Shown here: positions 23,360-29,877 of the stretch, piece after piece
Layout of the letters: every line of letters begins with the position of its first letter
Position numbering within the stretch: the stretch's first letter is position 1
From: a virus
IMG/VR virus record: IMGVR_UViG_3300009285_003361
Location: 1-32,726 of that record
Direction: 5' to 3' (one strand)
Length of the DNA stretch: 32,726 bases
Notes under the pieces: model-generated
Databases searched by the model: none
The model's input: the letters and a program-made list of their open reading frames with translations, nothing else
Told to the model about the DNA's origin: nothing
Made by a program: the position numbers and the translations under genes

Positions 23360-23713
23360 CTATTGTGGATAATAATTCCCGTGGGATGCTCGAAAAAAAA
23401 TCGCCGCCGCGCCGGATAGAAAAACCGACGAGCGGACTCTGACTGATGCAAATGGGCCAAGCGGCAATGTAAATATGCCGTTTCCTGCTGTTGCATTGGT
23501 CAGACCAGTTCCATTATGAACATTGCGCGGCAACCAGTTTACATTGTCCACTGTAACCTCAAATTCAATCTGTCCCGCCCATGATCCACTGATCTGGATG
23601 ACCCCGGAACTGAATCCCATTGCCTCAAAGGCAACAGTTTCCCCAACATTTCTGATGGTCTTGTTTTCAGTTGCGAAATAGTGTCCATAGTGAAATATAG
23701 GGACAAGATTCAA
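23360..23713 (-). CDS. small beta-sandwich-like virion protein, TTG start
   Basis: The 117-residue frame starts with TTG 23713, preceded by GAGGAA at a long spacing (about 11 bases). The pattern FSSGVIQISGSWAGQIEFEV followed by TVDNVNWLPRNV resembles a phage beta-sandwich motif in which a strand-rich 'G-S-W-x-G-x-[IV]-x-F-E-x-x-x-D-N-x-x-W' core occurs, as in head-decoration and fibre-associated proteins. FFRASHGNYYPQ ends the protein. I can see the fold pattern but not a specific family, and the rare start makes the N-terminus uncertain. Confidence 0.6.
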   Translation of the reverse strand: MNLVPIFHYGHYFATENKTIRNVGETVAFEAMGFSSGVIQISGSWAGQIEFEVTVDNVNWLPRNVHNGTGLTNATAGNGIFTLPLGPFASVRVRSSVFLSGAAAIFFRASHGNYYPQ

Positions 23714-23734
23714 GCCAATAGAAATTCCTCGTGC

Positions 23735-23959
23735 TTAGATTTTGGCCGAACCCTGCCGTTTAGAGAGAATTTCTCTGAACTTTGCAGAGTCCAAATCTCC
23801 CTTGACGAGCAACTCTACGATACGGACAAGATCACCCTCCAACTCATTGATGCGATCCACCAGGGCCACCGGGGGTGCCGCTTTGACCGCCGGAACTGCC
23901 GGGGCTGCCGGAACTGCCGGGGCCACGGATGCTCGTACTCGCTTTTGTTTCTTCGCCAT
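23735..23959 (-). CDS. small protein with Pro/Ala linker and coiled coil
   Basis: This 74-residue protein starts at ATG 23959 with GGAGG upstream. A basic start (MAKKQKRVRASV) is followed by a proline-alanine-valine repeat (PAVPAAPAVPAVKAAPP) and a C-terminal helix (DRINELEGDLVRIVELLVKG) that can form a coiled coil. It is possibly a small scaffold-associated or DNA-binding protein. No family is recognised. Confidence 0.6.
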   Translation of the reverse strand: MAKKQKRVRASVAPAVPAAPAVPAVKAAPPVALVDRINELEGDLVRIVELLVKGDLDSAKFREILSKRQGSAKI

Positions 23960-23969
23960 AATTGCCTCC

Positions 23970-24341
23970 TTACACCGTTACCGTCTGCTTCTTCGGTTGT
24001 GCAAAATCGAACTTCGAGACGTACTTCGCCAACACCCTGTTGCAAAGTCCCTTTTGCGTCGAAGTCGCTAACTGACGCAAGACATCCATGCACACCTTTG
24101 CCTCGTCGTCGTCGATCTCATCCCTGCTGACTAAGGACTGCAAATAATACGTCACGATGTGGCGCGCCTTATCGTTGATATCCGCGCCGCTCATCCCGAG
24201 CTTTGCCAACACGGCCGCCTCGTCCGAAGTGATCTCACGAGACTTAACGGCTTGGACAGCTTCGATTGATTTTATGACTTCGGCCAGTTTTCTTGGCCTA
24301 CCTACTGGCCGGCCGACCGGCCTACCGATTGGGTTATCCAT
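23970..24341 (-). CDS. AT-hook-like small protein
   Basis: ATG 24341 overlaps the preceding stop as TAATG and has GGAGGG upstream, so it is preferred over a start 13 codons earlier. The 123-residue product begins MDNPIGRPVGRPVGRPRK, three G-R-P units followed by a basic cluster as in AT-hook minor-groove binding motifs. The rest is helical (VIKSIEAVQAVKSREITSDE, DDDEAKVCMDVLRQLATS). It resembles DNA-binding packaging or small-terminase-like factors by layout only, since a better small terminase lies at 28097-28579. Confidence 0.6.
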   Translation of the reverse strand: MDNPIGRPVGRPVGRPRKLAEVIKSIEAVQAVKSREITSDEAAVLAKLGMSGADINDKARHIVTYYLQSLVSRDEIDDDEAKVCMDVLRQLATSTQKGLCNRVLAKYVSKFDFAQPKKQTVTV

Positions 24342-24544
24342 TATCCCTCCACCTGCTCGTTTCGTTCGCGTTCCTCGCACATGATTAAAAATCTAGTCGC
24401 CGCTCCGAGAGACCATGTTCGATTGTTCGTCTCGAATTCGATATCGCCGTCTTTGCTTGTGATGACAAGATAGTCGTCCACGCTTTGCTGTAGGAGGCTC
24501 ATAGCTATCCCGCTCGTGGCCTGGCGTTTCTTGGGTTCCTTCAT
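24341..24544 (-). CDS. small hypothetical protein
   Basis: ATG 24544 overlaps the preceding stop as ATGA, giving 67 residues (MKEPKKRQATSGIAMSLLQQ at the start). Upstream in-frame codons to 24634 lie within the preceding gene and are not used in my reading. The product is mixed alpha/beta, with the strand DYLVITSKDGDIEFET and a charged C-terminal helix (FLIMCEERERNEQ). It is coupled to the AT-hook-like gene. No family is recognised. Confidence 0.55.
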   Translation of the reverse strand: MKEPKKRQATSGIAMSLLQQSVDDYLVITSKDGDIEFETNNRTWSLGAATRFLIMCEERERNEQVEG

Positions 24545-24816
24545 AATTTTAATTTGTCCTTGAACCGCTGAAACCCGGTTTTTGCGGCCAAGGTCGCCAT
24601 ATCGCGTTGCTTCTGCCCTTGGACTAGATACCATTTAAGGATTTCCGTTCGGCAGAAATCCACCATGCCGCGCGCGAATATCTCCGGGGTCTTGTAAAGT
24701 GGGATGCTGAATGCCAGATACCCGGTCTTGTCGATGCTGAGGATTGGCTTGGCGGGGTCTTCCTGCTCTGGTTCAGGCTGCGGAGCCGGCTTGTCGTCGT
24801 TCTGCTCTAACGACAT
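24541..24816 (-). CDS. small hypothetical protein
   Basis: This 91-residue frame starts at ATG 24816, overlapping the GroES-like gene by 10 bases, and ends in an ATGA overlap. The first 20 residues are acidic and rich in proline (DDKPAPQPEPEQEDPAKP) and look disordered. The rest (LSIDKTGYLAFSIPLYKTPE, then a helical EILKWYLVQGQKQRDMATL) is compact. It may be a partner of the upstream co-chaperonin gene, but only position suggests this. Confidence 0.55.
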   Translation of the reverse strand: MSLEQNDDKPAPQPEPEQEDPAKPILSIDKTGYLAFSIPLYKTPEIFARGMVDFCRTEILKWYLVQGQKQRDMATLAAKTGFQRFKDKLKL

Positions 24817-25181
24817 TTGGATTCCTCCGATTGGAGGCTGTCAATCGCTTTAATGTCGGATTCGTCGATGATGAGATATTCGTCGCTGGTCGAATCGTCC
24901 TTGATGACGATCTGCTTGTCGGCCCAGTCGTAGAGGCCGTACCACCAAACGACATCGCCGGGCTCGTACCATCCGCGCTCATGACCATACTTCGCGCTGT
25001 TAGTCCGGCGCCCGACCGCGATGACGATCCCGCAGAACAGGTCTCCTTTCGTCGTATTGCGATCCCGTAGGTCCTCGGGGATCAAAATGCTCTTAACTCG
25101 CTCATCGACCGGCTTGCGCTTCACTAGGACCTTGGTCCCGAGCGGCCGCAAACGGGAAATATCCAGCGTTGTTTCGTTCAT
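24807..25181 (-). CDS. GroES-like co-chaperonin (Cpn10)
   Basis: The 124-residue protein follows the Cpn10 pattern: LRPLGTKVLVKRKPVDERVK (residues 11-30) for the first strand and start of the mobile loop, SILIPEDLRD (31-40) carrying the short hydrophobic GroEL-binding triplet, GIVIAVGRR (51-59), YEPGDVVWWY (72-81) and EYLIIDESDIKAI (101-113) for the final strands. Ordinary GroES is about 97 residues, so this protein is about 25 longer, mainly through extra residues between the third and fourth strands and at the C-terminus. T4 gp31 and similar phage co-chaperonins help the host GroEL fold the capsid protein. It starts at ATG 25181 in an ATGA overlap with the terminase stop. Confidence 0.82.
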   Translation of the reverse strand: MNETTLDISRLRPLGTKVLVKRKPVDERVKSILIPEDLRDRNTTKGDLFCGIVIAVGRRTNSAKYGHERGWYEPGDVVWWYGLYDWADKQIVIKDDSTSDEYLIIDESDIKAIDSLQSEESKCR

Positions 25182-27859
25182 GCTCTCCTCACACCATAAC
25201 CGACGCTCGGCCTCGGTATCACAGCGTTCCGATTGATCCCGAAAGCCTCTTTGAATCTCTGCCTGATTGCAGGAGGGGTCTCACGATTTTCGCACAGGAT
25301 GGAAACGCCGATCGCCAAGCTCATCACGGTATCGTCATGCGACCCGGCTTGCGCGCCCATGTCATTGCGAGTGTCAAGATACACAAAGGATTTCAATTCG
25401 TCAAGTGTTTCTTGGCTGTTTATTTTCAGGTCCAGCGCGCGCAAGGAATGAGACAAGGCGTTGACCATCTCGATTTTGGTTTTCCGCGTCGTCTGCCATC
25501 CGTAGACTATACCTCCCGTCTTTTGCTCGCGGACATAGAGATTAGGGTATCCGTTATTTGCCAGCCGGCCGCATGTCGCAGCTCCGTGGTTATTGACTTC
25601 CGGCACGATGTTGCCCCAGTTGTAGTAGGCGCCTAGATCGCCGAGGACATCGGCGAAGTCGTAGGGCGTGATGTGCCCGCGCCACTGGGCGACCTGCTCC
25701 CAGGTGGAAATGTCCAGCACGTCGGCCACGCTATAGTCGCCGTCCGGGATGCCTTCGGCCACGTCCGCGCTGATGACATACCTGCGGTCCTCACGCGGCG
25801 TGTCCCATACTTTCAGCGGGCCGTTCTCGCCCGGCTCGACCTCGATGCGCTTGCCGATGTTGCGGAGCCGCCCGGTCCACTTGGGAGTCCTAGCCGCCTG
25901 GATTTGCTTCTGGATCGCCAGCCAGTCGAACACCATCCGGCCGCTCGTCAGAAACGCATCTTCTTCGCAGTTGTGGACAAGCACACCATTTGCCCCGAAT
26001 GCGTGTAGGATTGGTACGGTCAGATCATATACCTGATCCTCCCCGCAGGGCGTCACCGAAACAACTTTATCAGAATTTCTTATAGCGACTGCCAATCGTC
26101 CGCGCTTTTCCCCAATCCAGCGTTTGCCGCCCCGCTTACGCGCGGAGATAAAACCAATGTTGTCATGGAAGGCGGTTGCATTTCTAGCGGACAGGGCTAA
26201 TTCATTCCCATCATAAAATCCGCTTGGAGCCTTCTTTTTCACCGTGCGGCACAGCCCATTCATGCCGAACCCAGTTAACAGAAGATTCACCGTCTGGAGA
26301 AAATCCGGGTATTTCGAGAAGAACATGACACGCGGTTGATATGGGTAGGCACAGCCATCGCACTCAAACAATGCCGACAAAAATGCAGCGACAACGCTCT
26401 TTGGGCTTCGCAAGATACACTCAGGAACATGGACCTTACGCTGCCAATACTGAATAGTGCCATTGTCTCGGAAACGCGGCTTGATAATGCCGAGTGCGTT
26501 GAAAATTTCCTGTAGCTTGGTGTTCCAGGCCCTCGACTCAATCCCGCCACGCTTGTTGCCGACAATGCGGCTTGCCAGATGGATGTTTAAGGTATCTCTC
26601 ACTACGCCTCTAATATCAGCAATAGTGTCGGTGTCCTTGGCGTCGCAAACGAAAGATAAAATATTCCCATAAAAAGAACCATCGCCCATGAAATATCCGA
26701 GCAGTTTGCCCCAGTCCTCATCAATCAAGATGCTGCTCTTTACGCGGCCCTGATGGTGCCATTCGGCCCGGTAGTATTCTTTTGAGAATGATGCCGGCTG
26801 CAATGTCAACTCGCTCCCAACAGAAAGACCGTCCAGTCGCACGAACCCGGTTTTTGTTGAAAAAAGATGATTAGCCGTGGCCCTGATCTTACGTCCATTC
26901 TCGGTAAGAACCTCAAATATCTGCTTGGTCCCTTGGAACAAGTGCGCTGTTAGCGTGTTTCCATCAACCGAATTTGCCTCAGAGGCATACTTGATCGGGA
27001 CAATACCTTTATCCGTGCAAACAAGAGTGTCGCCCGCTAAACAAGACGGATATTCCTGCGGGAATAAATCGGGGTTGCTCATCTCGCGCAGTTTTTGCCG
27101 GCGCCAGGCCAATTTTTGATCGGGAACCTGATATGCCTCCCGCAATTTGTTTTCGGCCTCATCGAGGACAAGCGGCTTGTCTACCGCTATCTCGAAGTCC
27201 TCAGCTCCCCACCAGGGGAAGAAATGAGCCTTGTACGCGGTTTGGCCGCGCTTGGTTTTGAGCCAGAACTTATGGAACGGCGTCCCGTAACCGTTTGCCG
27301 TGGTCTCGATAACGCGACGGGCGCGATTGACGCAAGCTCCCTCGACCGCCGCGAGGAATGGTTCGCTCGGATAGAACGCCCGCTCGGACAGATGCAAATG
27401 CGTGATGTCGCTGCCGCGCCCTGGGTCCATCGCGCCGGCGGTGATGACCCGAAAATGCGAGTTGGTCTCGGAAAATCGCAGGTGCCCCGCGCTTGCTTCG
27501 GCGACCGGGATATTGATCTTGAGATTTTCGAGCATCCACTTGACGCGGGCAAACAGGACCTTCGCGTCCTCGTCGCGGTGGGAGACCACAACCGCATTGA
27601 CATATTTTTCCAGGATGCAGGCCGACAGAAATTCCGCGCCGATGAGAGACGAGAAACCACGCTTGCGCGGCTTGAGGATTATGTCGCACTGGGTCCGGGC
27701 ACCCCAGTATTCCTGTTGTTCGGGCCGGAAGATAAACGGGACTGACTGCTGGCTGTCGCCGTGGATGATATTGAATGACGACTGGATGAACAAGCTCTTG
27801 TCGGCTTTGATGCGCGCGAACATCGCTGCCGGATCATCAGCTTGCTGGATTTTTGGCAT
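25178..27859 (-). CDS. terminase large subunit interrupted by an intein
   Basis: The gene encodes 893 residues; without the 358-residue intein (273-630) the terminase is 535, a normal size. In the N-extein, ILKPRKRGFSS (61-71) occupies the Walker A position but deviates from the standard P-loop, and HLHLSERAFY (154-163) is the Walker B region. In the C-extein, the nuclease acidic residues are SADVAEG (D699), VPEVNNHG (E754) and SHDDTVMS (D842/D843), as in RNase H-like terminase nucleases. The enzyme cuts and pumps DNA through the portal. ATG 27859 overlaps the SpoVG-like gene by 23 bases. The Walker A deviation is seen in several metagenomic terminases and is not evidence of loss. Confidence 0.93.
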   Translation of the reverse strand: MPKIQQADDPAAMFARIKADKSLFIQSSFNIIHGDSQQSVPFIFRPEQQEYWGARTQCDIILKPRKRGFSSLIGAEFLSACILEKYVNAVVVSHRDEDAKVLFARVKWMLENLKINIPVAEASAGHLRFSETNSHFRVITAGAMDPGRGSDITHLHLSERAFYPSEPFLAAVEGACVNRARRVIETTANGYGTPFHKFWLKTKRGQTAYKAHFFPWWGAEDFEIAVDKPLVLDEAENKLREAYQVPDQKLAWRRQKLREMSNPDLFPQEYPSCLAGDTLVCTDKGIVPIKYASEANSVDGNTLTAHLFQGTKQIFEVLTENGRKIRATANHLFSTKTGFVRLDGLSVGSELTLQPASFSKEYYRAEWHHQGRVKSSILIDEDWGKLLGYFMGDGSFYGNILSFVCDAKDTDTIADIRGVVRDTLNIHLASRIVGNKRGGIESRAWNTKLQEIFNALGIIKPRFRDNGTIQYWQRKVHVPECILRSPKSVVAAFLSALFECDGCAYPYQPRVMFFSKYPDFLQTVNLLLTGFGMNGLCRTVKKKAPSGFYDGNELALSARNATAFHDNIGFISARKRGGKRWIGEKRGRLAVAIRNSDKVVSVTPCGEDQVYDLTVPILHAFGANGVLVHNCEEDAFLTSGRMVFDWLAIQKQIQAARTPKWTGRLRNIGKRIEVEPGENGPLKVWDTPREDRRYVISADVAEGIPDGDYSVADVLDISTWEQVAQWRGHITPYDFADVLGDLGAYYNWGNIVPEVNNHGAATCGRLANNGYPNLYVREQKTGGIVYGWQTTRKTKIEMVNALSHSLRALDLKINSQETLDELKSFVYLDTRNDMGAQAGSHDDTVMSLAIGVSILCENRETPPAIRQRFKEAFGINRNAVIPRPSVGYGVRRA
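25970..27043 (-). other. intein with LAGLIDADG homing endonuclease, inside terminase
   Basis: The splice junctions are clear: EYPS | CLAGDTLV at the N side and VLVHN | CEEDAFL at the C side. The intein is 358 residues. Block A is CLAGDTLVCTDKGIVPI, block B has the T-x-x-H motif in RATANHLF, and the C-terminal blocks read VYDLTVPILHAFGANG and end in H-N with C+1. Two dodecapeptide motifs, LLGYFMGDGSFY (115-126) and FLSALFECDGCAY (221-233), keep both catalytic aspartates, so the homing endonuclease looks intact. It interrupts a conserved terminase motif next to the end of the ATPase domain, a common choice for inteins. Confidence 0.93.
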
Positions 27860-28100
27860 GATAGGCGTCGAAAACTATCCTCTCGATGTAGGCCCGTGTC
27901 TCAGTGTTGATCGGGTGAACCGTATCGCGGCGGCTGCCGTCTTTGTGGAGGTGGCGCGGAAAAGATAGATGCAGCCCTCCCTTATGTCCAGGCATGACAG
28001 CGAGGCCGTGGATGGCGACCATATCGTCGAGAATAATACTTATGCGAGCAAGGATATTTTTGTTCTGCCCGTCCGTGATCCTTACGTCCGTGATCCTCAC
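27837..28100 (-). CDS. spoVG: SpoVG-like regulatory protein
   Basis: The 87-residue product aligns along its length with SpoVG: MRITDVRITD at the start, ILARISIILDDMVAIHGLAV in the core, LHLSFPRHLHKDGSRRDTVH with the conserved F-P-R/K and R-D-x-x-H-P residues, and PINTETRAYIERIVFDAYH at the end. SpoVG is a small DNA- and RNA-binding regulator known in Firmicutes and other bacteria. It starts with GTG 28100 in a GTGA overlap with the small terminase and overlaps the large terminase start by 23 bases. The first bases contain a duplicated ATCACGGACG that encodes the repeated R-I-T-D. Confidence 0.85.
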   Translation of the reverse strand: MRITDVRITDGQNKNILARISIILDDMVAIHGLAVMPGHKGGLHLSFPRHLHKDGSRRDTVHPINTETRAYIERIVFDAYHAKNPAS

Positions 28101-28579
28101 GATCTATCCGCGTCAATCAGATGATCGAGTCCGCGCTCGTGCAGACCCTTGAGGACAAACATCCCGATGTTGATGCTTTGAGTGCCCGGGATTTCTGCGG
28201 GGATTAAAAGTCCGCGCGCTTTGAGGTTGAGCTCGGCTGCCCTAAGACGGGTGTCGTGGTCGATCATGGGCTTGGAGTAGACCAGTCCATCCTTGCCATT
28301 AAACACTTTGGTTTCAGTCGCGCCATGGGCCGACGCGATCACGTTAGCACTCAGGTCTATTCCGGCGCCAGCGCGGTCAAGAGCGCGGTCGAGAGCGCGC
28401 ATTACTCTTGGTTTTTTCAGAACTTGGCTCGCGGTGCTGGCCGCGTACTTAGGATTGTTCTTTGCGTAGCCCGCGTCGAGCGCGGCTTGGGCTATAGGTT
28501 TTCCTCCGACGACCCCTTTTATAAGAGCGCGTTCAGGCATGGTCAGGCGATCGCGCCCGAGGCGGCGAGCTCTCTGCAT
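28097..28579 (-). CDS. terminase small subunit
   Basis: The 160-residue reading from ATG 28579 contains the small-terminase pattern ALIKGVVGGKPIAQAALDAG, then YAKNNPKYAASTASQVLKKP and RVMRALDRALDRAG, a helix-turn-helix that recognises packaging DNA. The C-terminal part (LRAAELNLKARGLL, IGMFVLKGLHERGL) is the oligomerising helical region. It sits one gene upstream of the large subunit, as expected. The start is uncertain: neither ATG 28579 nor ATG 28540 has a Shine-Dalgarno site, and a promoter -10 box lies 11 bases before the first. Confidence 0.85.
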   Translation of the reverse strand: MQRARRLGRDRLTMPERALIKGVVGGKPIAQAALDAGYAKNNPKYAASTASQVLKKPRVMRALDRALDRAGAGIDLSANVIASAHGATETKVFNGKDGLVYSKPMIDHDTRLRAAELNLKARGLLIPAEIPGTQSINIGMFVLKGLHERGLDHLIDADRS

Positions 28580-28589
28580 AAGCAGGGGG

Positions 28590-28619
28590 AGTATAATAGG
28601 GAAGCGCGGCGCCGCGCAA
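28590..28619 (-). promoter_or_regulatory. sigma70-type promoter for the packaging operon
   Basis: Reading leftward, TTGCGC (28614-28619) and TATACT (28590-28595) are separated by 18 bases. The pair falls in the 42-base gap between two leftward genes and points at the small terminase gene. The predicted start of transcription would be about four bases before ATG 28579, so the mRNA would be almost leaderless. A perfect TATAAT also reads rightward at 28592-28597 but has no matching -35 box. Confidence 0.55.
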
Positions 28620-28621
28620 GA

Positions 28622-28924
28622 CTATCTTACTGACAGCCGACTAGCGCACCTGTTGGGGATCACTTCGCCGTTGGCGAGGATCATCATGTTCTGGTCGCAA
28701 TAGGTCGCCAGGGCATGGGCGGCACCCTCCGGGCTGGTCCCGCGTTCGATAAGATACTCCTGCCCATCGCTGGAGACCGCATACATCCCGCACCCGCCGA
28801 TCAAAATCCCGACCGCGAACGCCGCGACGATGCTCACCGCTTCGGCGTCCAACGCGGCGACGAATTTTCGCGCGAGAGAATCCGGATGACACGAACAAGT
28901 CGCCCGACTCGATCGCCTGAACAT
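28622..28924 (-). CDS. small single-pass membrane protein
   Basis: The 100-residue frame from ATG 28924 has strong G/C third positions along its length. One membrane segment at about residues 30-50 (VSIVAAFAVGILIGGCGMYA) is followed by a hydrophilic domain with helical segments (EYLIERGTSPEGAAHALATY) and cysteines (YCDQ, NRCAS). ATG 28924 has no ribosome binding site. A TTG at about codon 25 would give a shorter protein starting near LDAEAVSIV. It is the first gene after the predicted terminator and promoter at 28931-28995. Confidence 0.6.
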   Translation of the reverse strand: MFRRSSRATCSCHPDSLARKFVAALDAEAVSIVAAFAVGILIGGCGMYAVSSDGQEYLIERGTSPEGAAHALATYCDQNMMILANGEVIPNRCASRLSVR

Positions 28925-28930
28925 GAGACT

Positions 28931-28960
28931 ACCATATCACATCGTGCCCAAAAACGTCAA
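28931..28960 (-). promoter_or_regulatory. candidate leftward promoter
   Basis: TTGACG (28955-28960) and TATGGT (28931-28936) are separated by 18 bases on the minus strand. The -10 box ends six bases before ATG 28924, so transcripts would again be near leaderless. It overlaps the foot of the hairpin at 28960-28995. Only two consensus-like hexamers support it. Confidence 0.4.
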
Positions 28961-28995
28961 CGGGGCAGCTCGCCGGCCGGGCCGAGCCGCCCCGT
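28955..28995 (-). terminator. candidate terminator for leftward transcription
   Basis: ACGGGGC (28960-28966) pairs with GCCCCGT (28989-28995), and GCTCG pairs with CGAGC inside, a 12-bp stem broken by one A/C mismatch. In the leftward direction the stem is followed by TGACGTTTTTGG, a moderate U tract. It would end transcripts from the two tiny upstream genes (29159-29465). The U run starts a few bases after the stem, which weakens the case. Confidence 0.45.
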
Positions 28996-29158
28996 GAGCG
29001 CTGTCCTAGTACCCGCATAGAACTTTTTTGCCGATGCGCCGGGCCCCGCTCGGCAAACGCGGGAGGAGGGCATGACCCCTTGGACCCGGCAAGATGATAT
29101 CCGATGCAGCCCGATCAAGTCAAGCAGCCGGCCACCCGGGCGGGTCCCAATCCATGGG

Positions 29159-29305
29159 TCATCTTGATAAAGTTGATTCGGCGATCCAGCAGAGCAATCG
29201 CATCACGCACTCCAAGACGATTCCCGCTACCACCGGCACAACGCGAGCGGCCATCACGCCGCAATAAGCGGCGAACCCAGCGCAGAAGCAGAACCAGAAA
29301 GTCAT
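29159..29305 (-). CDS. 48-residue cysteine-rich membrane peptide
   Basis: ATG 29305 to TGA 29159 encodes 48 residues, almost all hydrophobic: MTFWFCFCAGFAAYCGVMAA, then VVPVVAGIVLECVMRLLCWI and a short polar end. It can span a membrane twice. Third positions in the first 40 codons are mostly G or C, as in neighbouring genes. There is no ribosome binding site I can see, so it is only moderately supported. A rightward frame with a good binding site (29072-29167) overlaps its end. Confidence 0.4.
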   Translation of the reverse strand: MTFWFCFCAGFAAYCGVMAARVVPVVAGIVLECVMRLLCWIAESTLSR

Positions 29306-29351
29306 GCCGAGAAGGATAGCCGATGCGCCGGGCTAAGTCAACCCCCGCGCC

Positions 29352-29465
29352 TTACTGCGCGCAGATGTTGGGCCACACGCAGGGCTGGAACTGGGCGCGG
29401 GCTGGGATGCCAAAGAGTAGGATGGCGAGGATCGTGACCGTGAGGATGAGGGTTAGTATCTTCAT
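29352..29465 (-). CDS. 37-residue exported two-cysteine peptide
   Basis: ATG 29465 starts a signal peptide (MKILTLILTVTILAILLFGI, then PARA) and leaves a mature part of about 13 residues, QFQPCVWPNICAQ, with two cysteines. A leftward promoter 28-56 bases upstream gives a short leader. The ribosome binding site is weak. The frame extends upstream to 29591 without a better start. It could be a small periplasmic or membrane-inserted peptide. No family is recognised. Confidence 0.5.
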   Translation of the reverse strand: MKILTLILTVTILAILLFGIPARAQFQPCVWPNICAQ

Positions 29466-29492
29466 GCCGACTTCATACATTTTTTTGCAAAA

Positions 29493-29521
29493 AGTGTATA
29501 TGATTTCGGTCAATTTATCAA
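29493..29521 (-). promoter_or_regulatory. leftward sigma70-type promoter
   Basis: On the minus strand, TTGATA (29516-29521) and TACACT (29493-29498) are separated by exactly 17 bases. It points at the 37-residue exported peptide gene, with a leader of roughly 20 bases. It is divergent from the rightward promoter at 29987-30015, and the repeat cluster lies between the two. Confidence 0.6.
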
Positions 29522-29549
29522 TTTGACCTTCGTCAATTTCCCAAAAAAC

Positions 29550-29810
29550 GCCCCGGTTTTTGCCCCGGTGCCCCGCCCAACCGGGGCGCAAAACGGGGCA
29601 AAAAAAGTTATATGAGACATTAGCTATTCGCGTCTGCCCCGGTTTTTACTAATATATTATAGAATATAGATATACGCGCACGCGCGCACGCGCGCGCACA
29701 CATGTATCTTTTTCGAAAAGGGGCAAAAAGCGGGGCACCCAATAAATCCCTAAAAAATAACGCGATATCGCAAATCACCTCTGCCCCGCGCCCCGGTTTT
29801 TACCGGGGTT
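29550..29810. repeat. intergenic cluster of GCCCCGGTTTTT direct and inverted repeats with AT-rich tract
   Basis: GCCCCGGTTTTT occurs at 29550-29561, 29636-29647 and 29790-29801. The inverted form GGGGCAAAAA occurs near 29594 and 29720, with more GCCCC and GGGGC blocks between. CCCCGGTTTTTACCGGGG (29791-29808) is a 7-bp hairpin with a four-T loop. Between copies two and three lie an AT-rich run (29648-29676) and an alternating purine-pyrimidine run of GCGCAC/GCGCGC type (29677-29702) that could form Z-DNA. There is no plausible gene in 29466-29986. Iteron-like repeats beside an AT-rich melting tract between divergent promoters suggest an origin of replication or a multi-operator control region. 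Confidence 0.7.
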
Positions 29811-29860
29811 AAAAGCCCGTTTCGTGGCTCATCCTCTATATAGGCTACCCACGCCACTCT

Positions 29861-29877
29861 TACCCCGCGGCGGGGTA
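29861..29877. promoter_or_regulatory. perfect 17-nt palindrome, operator candidate
   Basis: TACCCCGC, a central G, then GCGGGGTA form an uninterrupted palindrome about 110 bases before the rightward promoter. No gene covers it. Size and symmetry fit a dimeric repressor operator. A hairpin with a one-base loop is not favourable in RNA, so binding to duplex DNA is more likely. No second copy was noticed. Confidence 0.45.

Noticed and set aside
29028-29056. Inverted repeat TTGCCGA/TCGGCAA as a possible terminator
   Set aside because: The T run precedes the stem in the rightward direction and becomes an A run leftward, so it does not fit a rho-independent terminator.
29072-29167. 31-codon rightward frame with a strong GGAGGAGGG site
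   Set aside because: The ribosome binding site is good, but the frame is short, ends without character and overlaps a better-biased leftward frame.
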